Assembly: GCA_022843085.1 (NCBI GenBank)
Contig: JALHOI010000073.1
Location: 1-9,991 of the forward strand
DNA: 9,991 nt
Reading direction: 5' to 3'
Origin: Pseudobdellovibrionaceae bacterium
GTDB taxonomy: Bacteria > Bdellovibrionota > Bdellovibrionia > Bdellovibrionales > JAMPXM01
Below, piece by piece: positions 6,760-9,991 of this stretch. The notes under the pieces are model-generated. The model did no database searches and was not told where the DNA came from. It saw only the letters and a list, made by a program, of their open reading frames with translations. Both the position numbers and the translations under genes were made by a program. Position 1 is the first letter of the stretch. Each line of letters starts with the position of its first letter.

Positions 6760-7521
6760 ATGTTCACAAAAGCATCTTTAAAATCTCGAGTCGCTCAGTC
6801 GTGTCGCGCGTTGATCGGCACACTCGCGTTTCTGACGATCGCGACCGGCACGGTCGCATGTAACTCGGATGATATTGCAGTCATTGGCGGCACGATTGCG
6901 ATTGTCGCCGGTGCTATTGCCATCGACGACGCGCTTGACCGCGGTTCGTCGCGTCGCTGCGAAGGCGGATATCGGAACGAGTGCCGTTCGATTCACGATC
7001 GATGGGGTCGTTTGCACCGCGATTGCAACCGCGTGTGGGATTCTTGTGCTCGCCGATTCTCGGGTGATTTCTCACTCGATGCAAGTTCTCCACTTGCTCT
7101 CTCTGTTCCTGAGACTGACGTCAGCAAACTCGCAATGAAGTACAACATTCCGCTCGAGTCAGCTGAACGTCTGACTTCAGTTTTGAAATCAGCCGCAGCT
7201 GGAGACTCAGCCCCGCTCATCGCGATGGGTCTGTCGAAAGACGAAATGAATCGCGTGGCGAAGTACTTATTGCCAAGCGACGCAGCTCTCGATCAAATCG
7301 GTACCTCACTTGCGATGTCTCGCACGATGTCTCGCGGTCTCGTTCAGCAACTTATGGATGAAACTCGCGTTCAAATGTCAGACGTGAACAGCGCCGCGTG
7401 GACAGCTTGCCAAAAAACCGGCAAGTGGAAGACCGACGCAAACGGTGGCACATGCAAGTCGACCGAATGGTCGGGTTGCAGCCCACGGACTGGTGCTTCG
7501 ATGTGTGCCGCAGTCAACTAG
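6760..7521 (+). CDS. Putative cysteine-rich lipoprotein of unknown function
   Basis: I do not recognise this 253-aa protein. It has a basic N-region (K and R at 4, 8, 10, 16), a hydrophobic stretch at about 18-33, and TVAC at 31-34, which is an imperfect lipobox (T instead of L at -3), so C34 may be lipidated and the protein anchored in the periplasm or outer membrane. A second Gly/Ala/Ile-rich hydrophobic segment (39-55) follows and could insert in a membrane. Beyond C34 there are exactly eight cysteines in two groups of four: C67, C75, C89, C96 and C217, C232, C240, C249. The region between (about 115-208) is cysteine-free and looks helical. This layout suggests disulfide bonding in the periplasm. 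It is expressed alone: strong ribosome binding site upstream, strong terminator downstream. It could instead be a plain secreted or inner-membrane protein. Confidence 0.78.
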   Translation: MFTKASLKSRVAQSCRALIGTLAFLTIATGTVACNSDDIAVIGGTIAIVAGAIAIDDALDRGSSRRCEGGYRNECRSIHDRWGRLHRDCNRVWDSCARRFSGDFSLDASSPLALSVPETDVSKLAMKYNIPLESAERLTSVLKSAAAGDSAPLIAMGLSKDEMNRVAKYLLPSDAALDQIGTSLAMSRTMSRGLVQQLMDETRVQMSDVNSAAWTACQKTGKWKTDANGGTCKSTEWSGCSPRTGASMCAAVN

Positions 7522-7566
7522 TCCCTCTCTAATCAAGGGGCCAAGCCTCGACCAGTAACTTCGAAA

Positions 7567-7603
7567 CGGGCCGCTTTTCAAGGGAAGCGGCCCGCTTCAT
7601 TTT
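7567..7603 (+). terminator. Intrinsic terminator after the lipoprotein gene
   Basis: A perfect 10-bp GC-rich stem (7567-7576 paired with 7585-7594) with an 8-base loop is followed by CTTCATTTT. It lies 45 bases beyond the stop codon. The T-tract is interrupted but the stem is very strong. Confidence 0.8.
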
Positions 7604-7629
7604 AAGGTCTGTCTCGAAATGAGACGAGC

Positions 7630-7657
7630 TTGAGCGTTGATCGACGACTTTGATAGT
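7630..7657 (+). promoter_or_regulatory. Candidate sigma-70 promoter of the PilZ gene
   Basis: TTGAGC (7630-7635) and GATAGT (7652-7657), separated by 16 bp, each match four of six consensus bases. They lie between the preceding terminator and the PilZ gene and would give a leader of roughly 85 bases. Weak evidence. Confidence 0.22.
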
Positions 7658-7750
7658 GACCAACACGTAATCACCTCAATCTGACCAGTGCCCACGTAAG
7701 CTGGGTTGAGGGCGCTTTGCGGGGGACAGATCTTGCTGTTTCAGGTCGGT

Positions 7751-8446
7751 ATGTTGACCCGAATTGCTCTTGTATCGTCGCCAGGTGCCGAGATTGAAAA
7801 GATCCGCTCGACCTTTCGAAATCCGATGAGATATACGGTGCGCGAGTTTCTCTCGATGCCGTCGGTCATTCATGAGTTGGTGTCTTTTCCGATGGATATT
7901 CTCATCATGCGTGTTGCTAAGTTCGAAGAGCAACACATTGCAATGGTCATCAAAGCCCGGCGCAGATTTCACGATGCTGCGATAGTCATGCTGGCTCGGG
8001 AGATTAACCCAGCCGCACGCCTCAAGGTCACGACCGGGCTTAGCGCGATGCCACTCGACAGGTTCAAACTTCTTCAAGAGCCGCTCGAGGTCACAGATCT
8101 CGCAGCTATCGCCGAAAAGTTTCGTAAATACGATTCTTCGGCTCACCGGCTGCACCCGCGCGCTCGGCGTGACGGCCTTGTTCAGATCATCGATAAGCGA
8201 GGCCTTGTTCACCGGGGTGAATTTTTAGACTTTGCTCAGATGGGTGCGCGGCTTTCGGTACCGAGCCTTCAAAAGTTTGAGGCCCGCGAATCGATTCAAA
8301 TAGTTTACGGCTCAACGAGTGAGCCTGGAAAGCAGAACAGAGTCGAAGCAAAAATCGTCTGGTCTCAATTTGACGGCGGCATCGTCGATCAGTTTCGAGG
8401 CGTAAAACAACAGACCGCCGGAGTTCGGTTCATCGCAACTTATTGA
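7751..8446 (+). CDS. PilZ-domain protein with an N-terminal degenerate receiver-like domain
   Basis: The 231-aa product has two parts. Residues 1-125 read like a receiver fold (strand RIALVSS, strand DILIMRV, strand DAAIVMLA, then LLQEPLEVTDLAAIAEKF), but all phosphorylation residues are gone: S9-S10 replace the acidic pair, no Asp follows the third strand, and Q109 replaces the usual Lys before the proline. Residues 132-229 resemble a PilZ domain, the c-di-GMP receptor. RLHPR (133-137) fits the RxxxR motif and DFAQMG (160-165) fits [D/N]xSxxG with Ala for Ser, followed by beta strands ending in GVRFIATY. Ligand binding is therefore plausible but unproven. It would act in the cytosol, likely controlling motility or envelope functions through protein contact. 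Start: ATG 7751 with a weak AGG; an in-frame TTG at 7733, preceded six bases upstream by GGGGGA, would add six residues and is a serious alternative. The 3' end overlaps the convergent gene by 7 bp. Confidence 0.75.
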   Translation: MLTRIALVSSPGAEIEKIRSTFRNPMRYTVREFLSMPSVIHELVSFPMDILIMRVAKFEEQHIAMVIKARRRFHDAAIVMLAREINPAARLKVTTGLSAMPLDRFKLLQEPLEVTDLAAIAEKFRKYDSSAHRLHPRARRDGLVQIIDKRGLVHRGEFLDFAQMGARLSVPSLQKFEARESIQIVYGSTSEPGKQNRVEAKIVWSQFDGGIVDQFRGVKQQTAGVRFIATY

Positions 8447-9045
8447 GCTGTGACGTTCTTATGCATTCCGTAATAGTAGCTTTGAAGTTCGAGAAAAGCT
8501 CGTTTGGCTGAGGCTTGCGTTTTGTCCCAATCATCTCGGCCCGACGACTTCGCGGTTTTCCAAGCTTCGCGAGCCTTCTCGATTCGAGGGGCAAGATCAG
8601 CGGAGGCTTGTTTTGCGTGGGCAACGCCTGCTGGAGTGCTGACTTCAGTCACCTGTTCGTAGTTCCAGATCGCGTGTTCAAAATGACTAATTCGCTCGCT
8701 CAAGCTTTTGACAAAGCGATCTTTTTCTTCGAACGGATAAGGGCGCTCGGCAAGACTCACAGCCCAGGTCGGTGAGGAAGCCCATTTTTCGTAATCGGGA
8801 TTCGGCGCGCCAAACGTGCCGTTATTAAAAAAACCACCGTTGTCGTGATTGATAGGACTCGAACCTGAATAATCGTTTGAAGGAGTCGTCACCGGCGGGC
8901 GAGGCTTCGGCTTCCAGTGGTGGCCTGATTCTTTTTTTGATCCATGATCGCTGTGCGCGAGTGATTGAAGAGGAGTCGAAAAAGCTAAAGCGCTAGCGAA
9001 GGCAAATGAGATCGGAAACAAAATGTAGGACGGTCGTGATTTCAC
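8440..9045 (-). CDS. Small exported His/Pro-rich protein, function unknown
   Basis: I do not recognise this 201-aa protein. It begins with a typical Sec signal peptide: K2 and R4, hydrophobic core about 6-22, and likely cleavage after SLA at 28-30. No cysteine follows, so it is not a lipoprotein; it should be periplasmic, outer-membrane-associated or secreted. Residues 31-56 are rich in His, Lys and Pro, then comes a Gly/Asn/Ser-rich low-complexity stretch (57-82). Residues 105-198 are strongly helical and charged, probably a helical bundle or coiled coil (KDRFVKSLSERISHFEHAIWNYEQ and a later KAREAWK region). GTG start at 9045 is supported by AAGGAT six bases upstream. It converges with the PilZ gene, the two stop codons lying in a 7-bp overlap. 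Confidence 0.77.
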   Translation of the reverse strand: MKSRPSYILFPISFAFASALAFSTPLQSLAHSDHGSKKESGHHWKPKPRPPVTTPSNDYSGSSPINHDNGGFFNNGTFGAPNPDYEKWASSPTWAVSLAERPYPFEEKDRFVKSLSERISHFEHAIWNYEQVTEVSTPAGVAHAKQASADLAPRIEKAREAWKTAKSSGRDDWDKTQASAKRAFLELQSYYYGMHKNVTAQ

Positions 9046-9051
9046 TGCGTA

Positions 9052-9057
9052 ATCCTT
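9052..9057 (-). promoter_or_regulatory. Ribosome binding site deciding a GTG start
   Basis: On the reverse strand, AAGGAT lies six bases before the GTG at 9045. This supports the non-ATG start of the exported protein, which is needed to retain the full signal peptide. Confidence 0.65.
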
Positions 9058-9083
9058 GGGCTAAAAAGTCACAAACTTTGCCT

Positions 9084-9112
9084 ATATTCAAATTGAGCGT
9101 CCGAGAGGTCAA
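9084..9112 (-). promoter_or_regulatory. Candidate promoter of the exported protein gene
   Basis: On the reverse strand, TTGACC (9112-9107, five of six -35 matches) is followed after 17 bp by GAATAT (9089-9084, three of six -10 matches) in an AT-rich stretch. The spacing is ideal, and the leader to the GTG would be roughly 30 bases. Confidence 0.35.
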
Positions 9113-9181
9113 GCAGGCATTGCGACGCGTTGGCCTTCTCTTAAACTGTAACTTAGTTGCCTACGGCCTCAACTCGCCAGT

Positions 9182-9634
9182 CTAGCAAGCAAAGTTTCGA
9201 GCAAGACTCTGACCCAGGTCTCGTTTGTGAATCCGGTCTGTAATCTCGAAGTGAGAGAGTCTGAGGCCATGCGGAAGCCTAATGCTGTCTGCGGACATCA
9301 GCAAAACAGGAATCTTTTGGCCGAATCGAAGCTGCTCGGCCAGCGTGGGATCAGTATCGAGATAGGTGTCGAGTTTGATCAGCACTTCGATACCCTTTAA
9401 ACCGGGAAGATTTTGGTCGACGACAAGATAGTCGTAAGCACTGTCGCAGAGTGCTTCGATGGCCTCGTAGCTGTCGGTGACCATGTCACAGCGAGCGCCG
9501 GAGAAGCGCTCGATTAGAAATCGCGTGAGATGGGCCATCTCTTTGTCGTCTTCGACAACGAGAACCTTTCGTCGATTTGACGTCGCTCGGTAGACATTGC
9601 TCGTGGCGGTGCTGCCATCCGTTCTTGGTGACAT
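9182..9634 (-). CDS. Single-domain response regulator (CheY-like receiver)
   Basis: The 150-aa product is a receiver domain (residues 22-149) with a short flexible N-terminus and no output domain. The phosphorylation site is complete: KVLVVEDD with E28-D29-D30, phosphoacceptor D73 in LVVDQNLPG, switch S114 in VLLMSAD and K137 in RIHKRDL. An insertion of about 12 residues (92-105, with TDPTLAEQLRFG) lengthens the helix 4 side compared with CheY. Such proteins relay phosphate or act by protein contact; the partner kinase is not evident here. I chose the ATG at 9634 because GGAAGGAAG lies seven bases upstream. The frame stays open to GTG 9691 and ATG 9652, giving up to 19 extra residues, but those starts lack an equally good ribosome binding site and the longest begins directly beside a terminator. 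Probably monocistronic, with no partner gene beside it. Confidence 0.9.
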   Translation of the reverse strand: MSPRTDGSTATSNVYRATSNRRKVLVVEDDKEMAHLTRFLIERFSGARCDMVTDSYEAIEALCDSAYDYLVVDQNLPGLKGIEVLIKLDTYLDTDPTLAEQLRFGQKIPVLLMSADSIRLPHGLRLSHFEITDRIHKRDLGQSLARNFAC

Positions 9635-9641
9635 TTTTAAA

Positions 9642-9650
9642 CTTCCTTCC
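9642..9650 (-). promoter_or_regulatory. Strong ribosome binding site selecting the receiver protein start
   Basis: GGAAGGAAG on the reverse strand ends seven bases before the ATG at 9634. It favours this start over the two upstream in-frame starts at 9652 and 9691. Confidence 0.7.
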
Positions 9651-9691
9651 ATGTGATCGTGTTCCGTTTCGAAATTTGACTTCTCGTTCAC

Positions 9692-9720
9692 AAAAAAACG
9701 GAGACCCCAGAGTCTCCGTT
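9692..9720 (-). terminator. Intrinsic terminator of the DUF883-like gene
   Basis: On the reverse strand, a perfect 9-bp stem (9712-9720 paired with 9697-9705) with a 6-base loop runs straight into seven T residues (9698-9692). It lies 43 bases after the stop codon of the membrane-anchored protein gene and separates it from the receiver gene, which must therefore use its own promoter or rely on read-through. Confidence 0.9.
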
Positions 9721-9763
9721 CGCGTTCGGGGCAATACGCTTTACAAACTTCGGACTAAAAATT

Positions 9764-9978
9764 TTAGTGAAGATCGGGTTTCGCAGATTTCGACTTTCGT
9801 GGGCTTAACCATATCACAGCGGCGGCACCCAAAAATCCTGCGCCTAGAAGCGAATAAAATGGATACTTTCGTATGAAAGATTCAGCCGAGTCGCGTGCCG
9901 ATACTGCACCTGACTGGACGTCATCAACTGTAGATTGAAGCATCTGCATCGCTTCCTCGGTCGACTTGACCGGCAAAA
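9764..9978 (-). CDS. DUF883 (ElaB/YqjD-like) membrane-anchored protein, 5' end missing
   Basis: About 70 residues are visible. An amphipathic, charged helix (STEEAMQMLQSTVDDVQSGAVSARDSAESFIRK) is followed by a C-terminal hydrophobic glycine-containing anchor (YPFYSLLGAGFLGAAAVIWL) and a short basic tail with RKSK. This is the layout of the ElaB/YqjD/DUF883 family, inner-membrane tail-anchored proteins; E. coli YqjD binds ribosomes in stationary phase. The frame remains open to the contig edge. A TTG at 9976 would be a formal start, but the sequence beyond 9978 is adapter, so the true N-terminus is probably lost, and typical family members are somewhat longer. It has its own strong terminator at 9692-9720. 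Confidence 0.75.
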
Positions 9979-9991
9979 AGATCGGAAGAGC
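9979..9991. other. Illumina adapter remnant at contig end
   Basis: AGATCGGAAGAGC is identical to the 13-base common start of both Illumina TruSeq adapters and ends exactly at the last base of the window. It is very unlikely to be native sequence and should be trimmed. Confidence 0.9.

Noticed and set aside
7611..7625. Small inverted repeat GTCTC-N5-GAGAC after the lipoprotein terminator
   Set aside because: Only a 5-bp stem with no T-tract or matching partner nearby; likely chance.
7676..8212. 178-codon reverse frame antisense to the PilZ gene
   Set aside because: The opposite strand has receiver-like and PilZ motifs, and this frame shows no domain or signal.

Overview
This is a gene-dense 9,991-bp stretch of bacterial chromosome with no mobile element, CRISPR array, tRNA or rRNA that I can see. 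The last 13 bases (9979-9991) match the common start of the Illumina TruSeq adapter, so the window looks like a whole short-read contig with unremoved adapter at its right end. Gene content and style (HrpB, a Sua5-type YrdC protein, a stand-alone LON-domain protein, several small signalling proteins, a PilZ protein with a degenerate receiver-like domain, lipoproteins) suggest a Gram-negative, predatory-type deltaproteobacterial relative such as Bdellovibrionota. This taxonomic guess is inference from gene content only.

Left part (1-2242): a divergently arranged two-component-like pair. An OmpR-type response regulator runs leftward and is cut by the contig edge. A membrane protein with a C-terminal histidine-kinase-like ATPase domain runs rightward. 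The 328-bp gap between them holds two adjacent perfect palindromes (898-916 and 922-935) that could be an operator/promoter, plus a small terminator-like hairpin facing the regulator.

Middle part (2199-6544): housekeeping RNA and protein-quality genes. A Sua5-type threonylcarbamoyl-AMP synthase (tRNA t6A modification) overlaps the kinase gene tail to tail by 44 bp. It is divergent from a LON substrate-binding-domain protein, which converges on the large RNA helicase hrpB with only 11 bp between the stop codons. A 16-bp perfect palindrome begins at the hrpB stop codon.

Right part (6545-9991): envelope and signalling genes, mostly monocistronic. A cysteine-rich putative lipoprotein has a strong ribosome binding site and a strong terminator. 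A pseudo-receiver/PilZ protein follows, overlapping by 7 bp a convergent gene for a small exported His/Pro-rich protein. Next come a single-domain receiver protein and a DUF883 (ElaB/YqjD-like) membrane-anchored protein whose 5' end is lost at the contig edge; the latter has an excellent intrinsic terminator.

I do not see an unambiguous new multi-gene system. The most unusual items are the degenerate kinase with its palindromic divergent promoter region, the phosphorylation-dead receiver fused to PilZ, and the cysteine-patterned lipoprotein.
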